Assembly (NCBI GenBank): GCA_934489015.1
Contig: CAKSSN010000009.1
Span: forward strand, 1 to 64,000
Length of the DNA stretch: 64,000 nt
Reading direction: 5' to 3'
Origin: an uncultured Clostridia bacterium
GTDB lineage: Bacteria; Bacillota; Clostridia; UBA1381
Positions 25,663 through 33,999 of the stretch are shown here, piece by piece (position 1 is the first letter of the stretch; each line of letters starts with the position of its first letter). The notes under the pieces are model-generated. The model saw only the letters and a list, made by a program, of their open reading frames with translations, ran no database searches and had not been told where the DNA came from. Made by a program: the position numbers and the translations under genes.

Positions 25663-27132
25663 TTAGTTGTTTCTGCTGTAATTTGGCGCTTCCTTTGTAA
25701 TATATATATCGTGCGGATGGCTTTCTCTGAGGCCTGCACCGGTTATTTTAACGAATACGGCGTTTTCCTTCATAGTCTTAATGTTAGGAGCGCCGCAGTA
25801 GCCCATGCCTGCTCTTAAGCCGCCGATAAGCTGGAATATCGTATCGGATACAGGGCCCTTGTAGGGAACTCGTCCCTCAACGCCTTCGGGAACAAGCTTT
25901 TTCGAGCCTGTCTGGAAATATCTGTCCTTGCTGCCCTTTTCCATTGCGGCAAGAGAGCCCATGCCGCGATATGTCTTAAAGCGTCTGCCCTGATAAATTT
26001 CGTTTTCGCCGGGACTTTCGTCGCAGCCTGCGAGAAGGCTTCCGAGCATTATAACGTCAGCGCCTGCCGCAACAGCCTTTGAAATATCTCCCGAATATTT
26101 AATACCGCCGTCGCCGATAACCGGTATATCATATTCCTTCGCAACCTCGTAAACGTCGTTTATTGCCGTAATCTGCGGAACGCCTATACCTGCAACAACA
26201 CGTGTTGTGCATATTGAGCCCGGACCTATTCCGACCTTTATAGCGTCAGCGCCTGCTTCTATAAGGGCCTTAGCGGCTTCGCCCGTTGCAATGTTTCCTG
26301 CGATAACGGGAAGCTCCGGAAAAGCTTCTTTAACCTCTTTAACCTTGTTTATAATATTTTTTGAATGACCGTGTGCCGAGTCGAGAACAACAACGTCAAC
26401 GCCCGCGTTTACAAGAGCCGTCGTTCTTTCAATGCAGTCGTCCGTTACGCCGATTGCCGCGCCTACTAAAAGTCTGTCGTACTTATCTCTTGCGGTGTTC
26501 GGGTATCTTACAGCCTTTTCAATATCCTTTGTTGTTATAAGTCCGCGCAGGTGCTTATGCTCGTCAACTATCGGCAGCTTTTCTATTTTGTGCTGTCTTA
26601 AAATAGCCTCTGCGTCCTTAAGAGTTGTTCCGACAGGAGCGGTAACAAGATTTTTGCTTGTCATAACCTCATTTATTGGGCGGTCGTAATTTGTTTCAAA
26701 TTTAAGGTCGCGGTTTGTGAGTATTCCGACAAGAACTCCGTCAGAGTCGCAGATGGGAACTCCGGAAATTTTATATTTTGACATAAGAGCTTCTGCGTCC
26801 TTAAGCGTGTGCTGCGGAGATAAAAAGAAAGGATTTGTTATAACACCGTTTTCCGAACGCTTAACCTTGTCAACCTCTGCTGCCTGCTCCTGAATTGTCA
26901 TGTTTTTATGGATTATACCAATTCCGCCCTCTCTTGCCATTGCTATAGCCATTGCGGATTCCGTAACGGTATCCATAGCCGAACTCATAAGAGGAATATG
27001 AAGCTCAATTGTTTTTGTCAGTCTTGTTGTAAGATTAATTTCATTTGGTGTAACGTCTGATTTTTGCGGTACAAGAAGCACGTCGTCAAACGTCAGACCT
27101 TCTTTTGCGAATTTGTTACTCATTCCAAACAT
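25663..27132 (-). CDS. guaB: Inosine-5'-monophosphate dehydrogenase
   Basis: A 489-residue enzyme that oxidises IMP to XMP with NAD, the committed step to GMP. The TIM barrel carries the active-site loop GPGSICTTRVVAGIG with the catalytic Cys, and the YRGMGSL flap motif. A pair of CBS domains is inserted at about 95-205 and senses nucleotides. Full length. It is monocistronic with its own promoter (27183-27211). Confidence 0.97.
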   Translation of the reverse strand: MFGMSNKFAKEGLTFDDVLLVPQKSDVTPNEINLTTRLTKTIELHIPLMSSAMDTVTESAMAIAMAREGGIGIIHKNMTIQEQAAEVDKVKRSENGVITNPFFLSPQHTLKDAEALMSKYKISGVPICDSDGVLVGILTNRDLKFETNYDRPINEVMTSKNLVTAPVGTTLKDAEAILRQHKIEKLPIVDEHKHLRGLITTKDIEKAVRYPNTARDKYDRLLVGAAIGVTDDCIERTTALVNAGVDVVVLDSAHGHSKNIINKVKEVKEAFPELPVIAGNIATGEAAKALIEAGADAIKVGIGPGSICTTRVVAGIGVPQITAINDVYEVAKEYDIPVIGDGGIKYSGDISKAVAAGADVIMLGSLLAGCDESPGENEIYQGRRFKTYRGMGSLAAMEKGSKDRYFQTGSKKLVPEGVEGRVPYKGPVSDTIFQLIGGLRAGMGYCGAPNIKTMKENAVFVKITGAGLRESHPHDIYITKEAPNYSRNN

Positions 27133-27182
27133 CCTTTCCGTAATTTTATTTCCGAGCCTTTGCCGCTCATTATATTTAATTT

Positions 27183-27211
27183 ATTTTATCAAATATTTCA
27201 TGTAATATCAA
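27183..27211 (-). promoter_or_regulatory. Promoter of guaB
   Basis: TTGATA (27206-27211), 17-bp spacer, TAAAAT (27183-27188). The leader is about 45 nt; no purine riboswitch is visible. Confidence 0.55.
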
Positions 27212-27226
27212 GAGTTTTTTTTAAAT

Positions 27227-28159
27227 TTACATAGTTTTTATAAAATTTGATGTAAAATCCGACAACAAACTCTCTATTTCTTGATACTTTGTTGCTTTAA
27301 ATATTTTAATTTTCAGCTCGCTGCTGCTCGGCATACCTTTTATATACCATGCAATATGCTTGCGCGCTTCCTTTATTGCGCGGCTTTCGCCCTTAAGCTC
27401 CGTCAGCATACGCACGTGGCGCAGCGCAGTTTCGAGCTTTTCCTGCACGGATGGGATGTTTTCCGAAAAAATAAACGGATTTCCCTCCGCGCCGCGACCT
27501 ATCATAACAGCGCTGCATGAGTTGTTTTCAAGTTTTTCGCAGGCTTCTCCGAAAGAGTGTATATCTCCGTTGCCGATTACGGGTATATTCAGACTTGACG
27601 CGATTTTTTCAGTATAGCTCCAGTCAGCCTCGCCCGAATAAAACTGCGCGCGTGTTCTTCCGTGAACGGCAATTGCCGCCGCGCCGTTTGCTTCAAGCTC
27701 CTTTGCAAAATCAACGCAAAATTCGGGGCTGTCCCAGCCAAGTCTTATTTTGACCGTTACGGGCTTTTTTGCGGATAAAACGGCGGCCTTTACAATTTTA
27801 CCGGCTAAGCTTCTGTTTTTCATGAGCGCGCTGCCGTCGCCGTTGTTTACTATTTTCGGAGTAGGGCAGCCCATGTTTATGTCGAGAATATCGCCGTAGG
27901 ACGCTGCCTGTGCGGCAACTTCTTTTATTATATCCGGCTCGCTGCCGAAAATCTGTACGGCATAGGGGCAGTCGTGCTTTCCTTTTAAAAGACTTTCGGT
28001 TTTTTTGTCGTTGTAGTAAAGTCCCTTTGCGCTTACCATTTCGGAATATACCATTCCTGCGCCGTGTTCCTCGCAGAGCTTTCTGAACGCATAGTCCGTA
28101 ACGCCTGCCATAGGTGCGAGAAATATGTTGCTTTTTGTTTCGATTGATCCTATTTTCAT
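27227..28159 (-). CDS. tRNA-dihydrouridine synthase (DusB type)
   Basis: A 310-residue FMN enzyme that reduces uridines in tRNA D-loops. The N-terminal barrel contains LAPMAGVTDYAFR and the catalytic Cys in DINMGCPTPKI near residue 98. FMN-contact motifs VKIRLGW and IGNGDI follow, and RARGSEGNPF-like GRGAEGNPFIF. The C-terminal helical tRNA-binding domain is complete. It follows the AraC gene by 27 bp in the same direction. Confidence 0.93.
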   Translation of the reverse strand: MKIGSIETKSNIFLAPMAGVTDYAFRKLCEEHGAGMVYSEMVSAKGLYYNDKKTESLLKGKHDCPYAVQIFGSEPDIIKEVAAQAASYGDILDINMGCPTPKIVNNGDGSALMKNRSLAGKIVKAAVLSAKKPVTVKIRLGWDSPEFCVDFAKELEANGAAAIAVHGRTRAQFYSGEADWSYTEKIASSLNIPVIGNGDIHSFGEACEKLENNSCSAVMIGRGAEGNPFIFSENIPSVQEKLETALRHVRMLTELKGESRAIKEARKHIAWYIKGMPSSSELKIKIFKATKYQEIESLLSDFTSNFIKTM

Positions 28160-28186
28160 CAGCTTTAAAACCTTTCCTATTATATG

Positions 28187-28987
28187 TCAGTCGTTGTGAA
28201 GATTTCTGAATTCTTCGGGCGTCATTCCTTCCGCGCGTTTAAATGTCATGCAGAAATAGCTTGTGTCGTTAAAGCCGACCTCGTCGCATAAAAGCTTCAT
28301 TTTCATATCCGTTGAAATAAGCAGCTGCTTTGCTCTGTCAATGCGGTAGTTTTGCAGGTATTTAATCGGCGTCATGTTGTATGCCGCCTTAAACACGCGG
28401 CAAAGGTAGCTTTTTGAAACGTCGAGCAGCTGAGCAAGCTCATCGAGCGCAATCGGTTCCTTGTAGTTCTTTCTTATATAATCTATAACGGGAGCTGTTT
28501 TTCTGAAATGCTCGTTTCTGCTGAGCGCGTCCGCAGACGGCTGACTCCGCGCCAAGCCGCGCATAATAGCGAAAAGCTCATAGAGAAGCTGAGATTTTTC
28601 AAAATCGTCCGCCGATGAAGAAAGCCTTTCGCATACGGATAATGTTTTTTCGCTGTTTTGTGCGGTAAAAACCTCATATCCGCCGAAATTGCAGTAGCGC
28701 ATAAGGTTTTCCGCGCAGTCGCCGAGAAAAACGAAAAAGTAAATGCTCCAGCTTTGCGTGATCGGATAATATTCATGCGGTACGCGCGGTGAAAATAAAA
28801 AAATATCGCCTTTTTTTATTGTGTGTTCACTGTTTTCGCTTATAAATTTTCCCTCGCCGCCCGTGCATACCGAAATCTGATATGCCGGGTAGCCGTCGCT
28901 TCTTATAACGTGGTATTGGTGCTGCTTGTAGCCCGTTCTTATAACGTAAAGCGGAAGCAGCTTTTCAAGGTCTATTTCGCCGAGCAT
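28187..28987 (-). CDS. AraC-family transcriptional regulator
   Basis: A 266-residue regulator with an N-terminal cupin sensor (about 20-120) and a C-terminal AraC double HTH. The first helix pair is in IALDELAQLLDVSKSYLCRV and the second in VGFNDTSYFCMTFKRAEGMT. This domain order matches regulators of sugar use. It sits immediately upstream of dusB, which is unlikely to be its target, and is divergent from the small-RNA/rnhA-gal region. The tandem 21-bp-period repeat before the GH88 gene (36905-36941) is a candidate target for this or another AraC protein. Confidence 0.9.
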   Translation of the reverse strand: MLGEIDLEKLLPLYVIRTGYKQHQYHVIRSDGYPAYQISVCTGGEGKFISENSEHTIKKGDIFLFSPRVPHEYYPITQSWSIYFFVFLGDCAENLMRYCNFGGYEVFTAQNSEKTLSVCERLSSSADDFEKSQLLYELFAIMRGLARSQPSADALSRNEHFRKTAPVIDYIRKNYKEPIALDELAQLLDVSKSYLCRVFKAAYNMTPIKYLQNYRIDRAKQLLISTDMKMKLLCDEVGFNDTSYFCMTFKRAEGMTPEEFRNLHND

Positions 28988-29041
28988 TTTTCTTCCCTCC
29001 GTTTGTTCAATATATTTATATGATATGCTAATATCCTTTTC

Positions 29042-29070
29042 TTTACAAACGTAAAAGACTATGATATACT
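29042..29070 (+). promoter_or_regulatory. Promoter of a candidate small RNA
   Basis: TTTACA (29042-29047), 17-bp spacer, TATACT (29065-29070), with no reading frame after it until the rnhA promoter. Confidence 0.5.
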
Positions 29071-29076
29071 TATATT

Positions 29077-29231
29077 ATAATACAGATGACAAAAAATTTC
29101 AAGTTATTTTTGCTCTCTCTTTAATAATTTATATATTCACCGAATATTAATGCTCCCCGGCTTTGATATTCGGTGAAAAAACTACAATACGGATTTAACA
29201 GCATTTTGTTTAAATTCGTATTGTTTTTTTA
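29077..29231 (+). ncRNA. Candidate small RNA with C-rich loop
   Basis: About 155 nt between its own promoter and a strong terminator. It contains a perfect 12-bp stem (TTCACCGAATAT / ATATTCGGTGAA, 29136-29180 region) whose loop holds CTCCCCGG, a sequence complementary to ribosome-binding sites. A second long stem (ACAATACG...CGTATTGT with ATTTAA/TTTAAAT, about 29183-29224) runs into seven T. C-rich loops of this kind are known in Firmicutes regulatory RNAs that block translation. The RNA family is not one I recognise. Confidence 0.45.
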
Positions 29232-29240
29232 AGACAGCTG

Positions 29241-29269
29241 TTTACAAAGAGAAGAAAATGGTGTATAAT
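29241..29269 (+). promoter_or_regulatory. Promoter of the rnhA-galT-galK run
   Basis: TTTACA (29241-29246), 17-bp spacer, TATAAT (29264-29269), about 34 nt before the rnhA start. Confidence 0.65.
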
Positions 29270-29302
29270 TGATATATAACGATTATTGCGGAGGGTAGCC
29301 GA

Positions 29303-29890
29303 GTGAAAAAAAAGTATTATGCGGTAAGGTGCGGCAGAGTGCCGGGAATTTATGAAACATGGGCGGAGTGCCAAAAGCAGACAACGGGCTTTTCGGGAGC
29401 TTCCTTTAAAAGCTTTGAAAGCCTTGATGAAGCACGGGCTTTTATGGGCTGCGAAGAAAAAGCGCAGAAGCATGAATGTGAAGCCGTTGCCTATACGGAC
29501 GGCAGCTTTGATAAGAAAACAAAGCGCTTTTCATACGGCGTTGTGCTTTTCTGCGGCGGAGAAAAGAAAACCTTTTCAAAAGCGTTTAATTCTCCCGAAC
29601 TTGCGTCTATGAGAAATGTTGCCGGAGAAATAGCCGGAGCAATGTGCGCTATGCAGTATTGTATTGATAATAATATAAAATCGCTTGAAATTTTGTATGA
29701 TTACGAGGGAGTCGAAAAATGGTGCAGCGGCGAGTGGAAAACAAATAAGTCAGGTACGATTGACTACAAAAATTTTTATGACTTCGTAAAAGAGAACCTC
29801 TGTGTCGTATTTACTAAGGTAAAGGGACACTCCGGAAATAAATATAATGATGAAGCGGATTTGCTTGCAAAGGGAGCTTTGGGGCTTTAA
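29303..29890 (+). CDS. rnhA: Ribonuclease H1 with viroplasmin domain
   Basis: A 195-residue enzyme that cuts the RNA strand of RNA-DNA hybrids. Residues 1-47 form a viroplasmin/RNase H1 N-terminal hybrid-binding module (KKYYAVRCGRVPGIYETW, then FKSFESLDEARAFMG). The catalytic RNase H fold follows, with acidic residues in AYTDGSFD, AGEIAGAM, and later NDEADLLAKGAL. Start is a GTG at 29303 with GGAGGG 7 nt upstream. It is the first gene of a run with galT and galK, an odd partnership. Confidence 0.93.
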   Translation: MKKKYYAVRCGRVPGIYETWAECQKQTTGFSGASFKSFESLDEARAFMGCEEKAQKHECEAVAYTDGSFDKKTKRFSYGVVLFCGGEKKTFSKAFNSPELASMRNVAGEIAGAMCAMQYCIDNNIKSLEILYDYEGVEKWCSGEWKTNKSGTIDYKNFYDFVKENLCVVFTKVKGHSGNKYNDEADLLAKGALGL

Positions 29891-29966
29891 TCCGCGCCGA
29901 AAAATGCGGCAATATACTGCATGGCTTTCGGCAGTGCATAAGGCACGGAAAGGAAGGAACTTTAAA

Positions 29967-30941
29967 ATGGCAGAACTCAGATACAACCCCCTGCTTGACG
30001 ACTGGACAATGATTGCGTCACACAGACAAAACAGGCCGCAGATGCCGAAGGACTGGTGTCCGTTTTGTCCGAGCTTCGGAAACGTACCCGATTATACGGT
30101 TATGAAATATGATAATGATTTCCCGGCGCTTTCGCAAACTCCGCCGCCGATTGATGATGTTGCAACGGACTTTTTCAAGGTAAAGCCGTCTTACGGAAAA
30201 TGCGAGGTAATACTCTATTCTCCGGAGCATACAACAACGCTTCCGAAGCTCTCGGTTGAGCATATAGAGAAGCTTGTCGGTCTTTGGCAGGAGCGCTTTA
30301 GCGAGCTTTCAAAGGACGAGAATATAAAGTACATATTCATGTTTGAAAACAAGGGCGAGCCGGTCGGCGTTACAATGCCGCATCCGCACGGTCAGATTTA
30401 CGGCTACAGCGTGCTTCCGAAAAGAATAAGAGAGGAGCTTTCAAACAGTAAAAAGCACCTTGAAAAAACGGGGAAATGCCTTATCTGCGATATAATGGAG
30501 AATGAAATTAAAGAGGATAAGAGAGTAATAATCGAAAATGAGGATTTTGTGACAATTCTCCCGTTTTTCTCTGATTATCCATACGGAGTTTATATTTTTG
30601 CGAAAAAGCATATCCAAAATGTGTGCGATTTTGATGAGCGCATGAAGCATAATTTTGCAAAAATACTTAAAGAAACAACAGGAACACTCGATTCGCTTTT
30701 TGATATGTCGTTCCCTTATATGATGTGTCTGTATCAAAATCCGGTAAACAGCGAGGATACATCCGAATACAGCCATTTCCATGTTAAATTTTATCCGCCT
30801 ATGAGAAGCGCGGACAAGATTAAGTATAACGCGTCGAGCGAAACGGGCGCGTGGGCTTGCTGCAATCCGACAGCGCCGGAGGAAAAGGCAGAGGAGCTCA
30901 GAGCGGCTTATAAGAAGTTTATTAAAAACGAAAATAAATAA
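29967..30941 (+). CDS. galT: Galactose-1-phosphate uridylyltransferase, class I
   Basis: A 324-residue Leloir-pathway enzyme exchanging UMP between UDP-glucose and galactose-1-phosphate. The catalytic HPH triad is at residues 139-141 in MPHPHGQIYGY, and a CPFC zinc motif is at 31-34. I start at 29967 (MAELRYNPLL) because AGGAAGG lies just upstream; the longer frame overlaps rnhA and adds no family sequence. galK follows after 32 bp, so galactose-1-phosphate is made and used from one transcript. No galE or transporter is in the window. Confidence 0.95.
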   Translation: MAELRYNPLLDDWTMIASHRQNRPQMPKDWCPFCPSFGNVPDYTVMKYDNDFPALSQTPPPIDDVATDFFKVKPSYGKCEVILYSPEHTTTLPKLSVEHIEKLVGLWQERFSELSKDENIKYIFMFENKGEPVGVTMPHPHGQIYGYSVLPKRIREELSNSKKHLEKTGKCLICDIMENEIKEDKRVIIENEDFVTILPFFSDYPYGVYIFAKKHIQNVCDFDERMKHNFAKILKETTGTLDSLFDMSFPYMMCLYQNPVNSEDTSEYSHFHVKFYPPMRSADKIKYNASSETGAWACCNPTAPEEKAEELRAAYKKFIKNENK

Positions 30942-30973
30942 AAAATGCGCTTTGCGCGGAAAGGGATGAAGAT

Positions 30974-32158
30974 ATGCAGATTGATGAAATGATGAAAATG
31001 TTTCATGAAGTGTTCGGAGAGGGCGGAGAAACAAGAATATTCAAATCGCCCGGAAGAGTAAATCTCATAGGCGAGCACGTTGACTATTGCGGCGGTCCGG
31101 TTATGCCGGCTGCGCTTACGATGGAAACAACAATCATTGCAAGAAAAAGAAACGATAATAAGCTTAGGCTTAAGGCAACCGATCTTGACATTTTTGTTGA
31201 AGCGGAGCTTGATGAGCTTGAAAAGTTTAAGGGTAAGCTTAAATGGGGAGATTATCAGCTCGGTGTTGCGCTTGAGCTTATAAAGGACGGCTATAAGCTT
31301 TGCGGCGCGGATCTTCTTTATGACGATACCGTTCCTCACGGCGGCGGACTTTCGTCTTCTGCCGCAATAGAGGTTTCAACGGCGCTTTGCCTTGCGACCT
31401 TTGCAAATGAAGAAGCAGGCAAAAACGAAAAAATCAATATGATTGAAATGGCGCTTATCGGTCAGCGCGCGGAGCATAATTTTATAGGCGTAAACTGTGG
31501 AATAATGGATCAGTTTGCATCAGCTATGGGCAAAAAGGATCATGCAATTTTCCTCAATTGCGCAACGCTTGACTATGAGCACGTGCCGCTTAATCTCGGT
31601 GACTGCAAGCTTGTTCTTACAAATACGAACGTAAAGCATTCTCTCGGCAGCTCAAAGTATAATGAGAGAAGAGCGGAATGTGAGGAAGGGCTCAAGGCGC
31701 TTCAAAAGGCAATTCCCGATGCAAAGCAGCTTGCCGATATAACACCGGAGCAGTTTGAAGAGCATAAGGAGCTTATTGAAAATGAGGTTGTAAGACGCAG
31801 AATAAAGCACGTTGTCGGCGAATGTGCGCGTGTGCATGAGAGCGTAAATGCAATGAAGGCAAATGACCTTGTTCGTTTCGGCGAGCTTATGAATGCGTCA
31901 CATGATTCGCTTCAGTATGACTATGAGGTAACCTGTCCTGAGCTTGATTTCCTTTCGGCAGAAGCAAGAAAGCTTGATGGCGTTCTCGGATCGAGAATGA
32001 CCGGTGCCGGCTTTGGCGGCTGCACGGTAAGCATTATTAAGGATAGCGCCGTAGATGAGTATATACAAAAGGTAGGAAAGCTTTATAAGGATAAGTTTGA
32101 TATTGAGGCTTCTTTCTACATTTCGGATGTCGGTGACGGCGGTAAGGAAGTTAAATAA
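30974..32158 (+). CDS. galK: Galactokinase
   Basis: A 394-residue GHMP kinase that phosphorylates galactose at C1. Motif I is SPGRVNLIGEHVDY near residue 26, motif II is the ATP loop GGGLSSSAAIEVS near 116, and motif III is GAGFGGCTVS near 347. Full length. It is the last gene of the rnhA-galT-galK run and is followed by a GC-rich hairpin at 32254-32279. Confidence 0.96.
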   Translation: MQIDEMMKMFHEVFGEGGETRIFKSPGRVNLIGEHVDYCGGPVMPAALTMETTIIARKRNDNKLRLKATDLDIFVEAELDELEKFKGKLKWGDYQLGVALELIKDGYKLCGADLLYDDTVPHGGGLSSSAAIEVSTALCLATFANEEAGKNEKINMIEMALIGQRAEHNFIGVNCGIMDQFASAMGKKDHAIFLNCATLDYEHVPLNLGDCKLVLTNTNVKHSLGSSKYNERRAECEEGLKALQKAIPDAKQLADITPEQFEEHKELIENEVVRRRIKHVVGECARVHESVNAMKANDLVRFGELMNASHDSLQYDYEVTCPELDFLSAEARKLDGVLGSRMTGAGFGGCTVSIIKDSAVDEYIQKVGKLYKDKFDIEASFYISDVGDGGKEVK

Positions 32159-32253
32159 GGCATTAAGCTTCCGAAAAAATCTTTGTTTGTCGGGGAAAAT
32201 ATAGATTTGAGCCGAACATATAAAGCATGGTTATCAGCTAAAATTATATATGA

Positions 32254-32279
32254 AAACGCCGCCTTTTCGGGCGGCGTTT
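32254..32279. terminator. Terminator between galK and the 51-residue peptide gene
   Basis: Perfect 10-bp stem AAACGCCGCC / GGCGGCGTTT with a 6-nt loop. It serves convergent genes; T-runs are short on both sides. Confidence 0.7.
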
Positions 32280-32294
32280 GTGCTGTAAAATTAA

Positions 32295-32450
32295 TTAATC
32301 TGTAAGAACCTTGTCAGCTTCTATGCTTCCCAAGCTCTGCGCTCCGTCAAACGTTTGCGGAGCTGTTTTAACAACAATGCTTGTTGTTAAAATATCATCA
32401 ACGCTGAATTTTATAGCCTTAAAGTCGGGCTTTATGTATTCTTTTCTCAT
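32295..32450 (-). CDS. Short peptide of the MRKEYIKPDFK type
   Basis: A 51-residue peptide with a strong ribosome site (GGAGGTG) and a start codon overlapping the stop of the upstream secreted-protein gene (TAATG). It begins MRKEYIKPDFKAIKFSVDDI, then LTTS, and ends KVLTD. Short proteins with an N-terminal K-Y-x-KP motif followed by an acidic 'D-I/V-L-T-T-S' stretch recur in gut Firmicutes and Bacteroidota, mostly without known function; some resemble RiPP precursors. No modifying enzyme is nearby. Coupling suggests it works with the secreted protein. Confidence 0.6.
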   Translation of the reverse strand: MRKEYIKPDFKAIKFSVDDILTTSIVVKTAPQTFDGAQSLGSIEADKVLTD

Positions 32451-33871
32451 TACTGCGCACCTCCGTAATTTGTAAATGTCTTGTTTGTGTCTAATGTACA
32501 TTCAACAATATCAGACCAAATCGGCTCGACGTCCGTGATTATATAAGCTGCCGCATAGTATTTGTCTGTGCTGTCTGCCTTGATTTTTGTAAGATCGCCG
32601 TAGAATGAAGCTATATTTCCACTGGTTGTAAGCTGTGCGTCATCAGTCTTTAGGCTCGCATTTATATTGTTTGCCTTAATAAATTTAATTCCGACAGATT
32701 TTATTTCGTCCGTTACGGAAGTTTTGAATGAAAATCTCATAACGCCGAATTTTTCGGTGTCTACCGTGTAAAGTCCCGAATCGGTCATTGTTTCCCATGT
32801 TGCTTGGGCATTATTTTTAATACTGTCTATTTTTGTTTGTGCTGCGTCAGCGTCAATCCCGCTGCTCCATTCATTAAAACCGAGAAGCTTTGTAGAGCCT
32901 AAAGTATTATTTGCTGCTGTAAAGTTAAATGATGTATTATTATCTGAGGGAGCATATATGCATAAGCCGCTGTATGCGTTAATTGTATTATTACTAAATT
33001 CAACATTTCCTATGTAGGTTGAATTTTGTTCGGCGCCGATCATAAGCGCGGACGATTTTGCAGGTTTCTCGGAATTTGCAACCGTAACGTTGTTTCCGCT
33101 GTATTTAATGTTCAAATTCTGCGGCAATCTTGAAAGCTGAACACCCCTTTGAGATTTAACGGTGTTATTTGTAAATGTAAAGGTTTCAAGTGTTGCGTTA
33201 TCGAGCTTAAACCAAAGGGGATATGTATCTGCGCTGTCATGGCTGGTTTCGCTCGGCAAGAACTTATTGTTATTATATTCAGCTGTTTTTACTCTTCCGA
33301 GATAGCCTACGTTAGAACCGTAAAATTCGCAGTTTTCAATAACAAGGCTGTCTGCCGGAGCTTCATGCTTTTGCTGACAATCACTTACTGCATCCTGTGG
33401 AGATGATAAGTTAAATACAATATCCTCCGGAGCAATAACATTTTTAACGGTAAATTTTCCGTTTGTTGATTGAAGCGTAATATTCGGGGGCTGAGGCGAA
33501 TCGAGTGCCGAACCTATTACGCCTGTGCTGATTTTGTGATTGTTGCCTTCTATTGTAATATCAATGTTGTGTACGTAATGCTGACCATAGGTTGTAACCT
33601 TTCCGCCTTTTGAGGAAATGCCTGTTTGGTTTTGAATATCAGAAATAATTTCTATTACAATACCTTTTGTTTGAGTCGGTATTCCGTCGATTGTTTCTAC
33701 ATTCATGTTACAAGCGGCATTCATTGCTTCCGCAAGAGTTTCATATAAAGTGTCACCTATTTTGGCTACTGGGTTTTCGGTTGTTACATCATCGGCAAAA
33801 GCAGTAAAAGCAAGACTTGAAAATACAAGTGCGGCAGACAAAATGCCTGTCAATAGTTTTTTACTTTTCAT
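32450..33871 (-). CDS. Secreted protein with probable beta-helix repeats
   Basis: A 473-residue exported protein. The signal peptide is KKLLTGILSAALVFSSLAF followed by AFADD. The middle (about 90-340) is rich in N-x-I/V and NNT-type turns (NNKF, NNTV, NNTI, NNTL) spaced like the rungs of a right-handed parallel beta-helix. The C-terminal 110 residues look like a separate beta domain. No SLH, LPXTG or lipobox is seen, so it may be released or held non-covalently. Its own promoter (33971-33999) carries a palindrome and overlaps the end of the TetR gene, so the TetR protein probably controls it. Confidence 0.7.
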   Translation of the reverse strand: MKSKKLLTGILSAALVFSSLAFTAFADDVTTENPVAKIGDTLYETLAEAMNAACNMNVETIDGIPTQTKGIVIEIISDIQNQTGISSKGGKVTTYGQHYVHNIDITIEGNNHKISTGVIGSALDSPQPPNITLQSTNGKFTVKNVIAPEDIVFNLSSPQDAVSDCQQKHEAPADSLVIENCEFYGSNVGYLGRVKTAEYNNNKFLPSETSHDSADTYPLWFKLDNATLETFTFTNNTVKSQRGVQLSRLPQNLNIKYSGNNVTVANSEKPAKSSALMIGAEQNSTYIGNVEFSNNTINAYSGLCIYAPSDNNTSFNFTAANNTLGSTKLLGFNEWSSGIDADAAQTKIDSIKNNAQATWETMTDSGLYTVDTEKFGVMRFSFKTSVTDEIKSVGIKFIKANNINASLKTDDAQLTTSGNIASFYGDLTKIKADSTDKYYAAAYIITDVEPIWSDIVECTLDTNKTFTNYGGAQ

Positions 33872-33970
33872 TTAATTTGTCCTTCTTCCTTAAAATTTTT
33901 ATGGTGTTCGGCTTTAAAATTTCTATCCCCCTTTACGAAAAGCCAAAAAATATGATTTATAGAATATATA

Positions 33971-33999
33971 ATTATACGGCAGAGCCGTTTAATTATCAA
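33971..33999 (-). promoter_or_regulatory. Promoter of the secreted protein, with palindrome in the spacer
   Basis: Minus-strand TTGATA (33994-33999), 17-bp spacer, TATAAT (33971-33976). The spacer contains the palindrome ACGGC-TCT-GCCGT (33976-33988), an ideal repressor position. The upstream TetR stop codon (33989-33991) also lies inside the spacer. Confidence 0.6.

Noticed and set aside
27133..27182. A purine riboswitch in the guaB leader
   Set aside because: The leader is only about 45 nt and lacks the three-way junction core.
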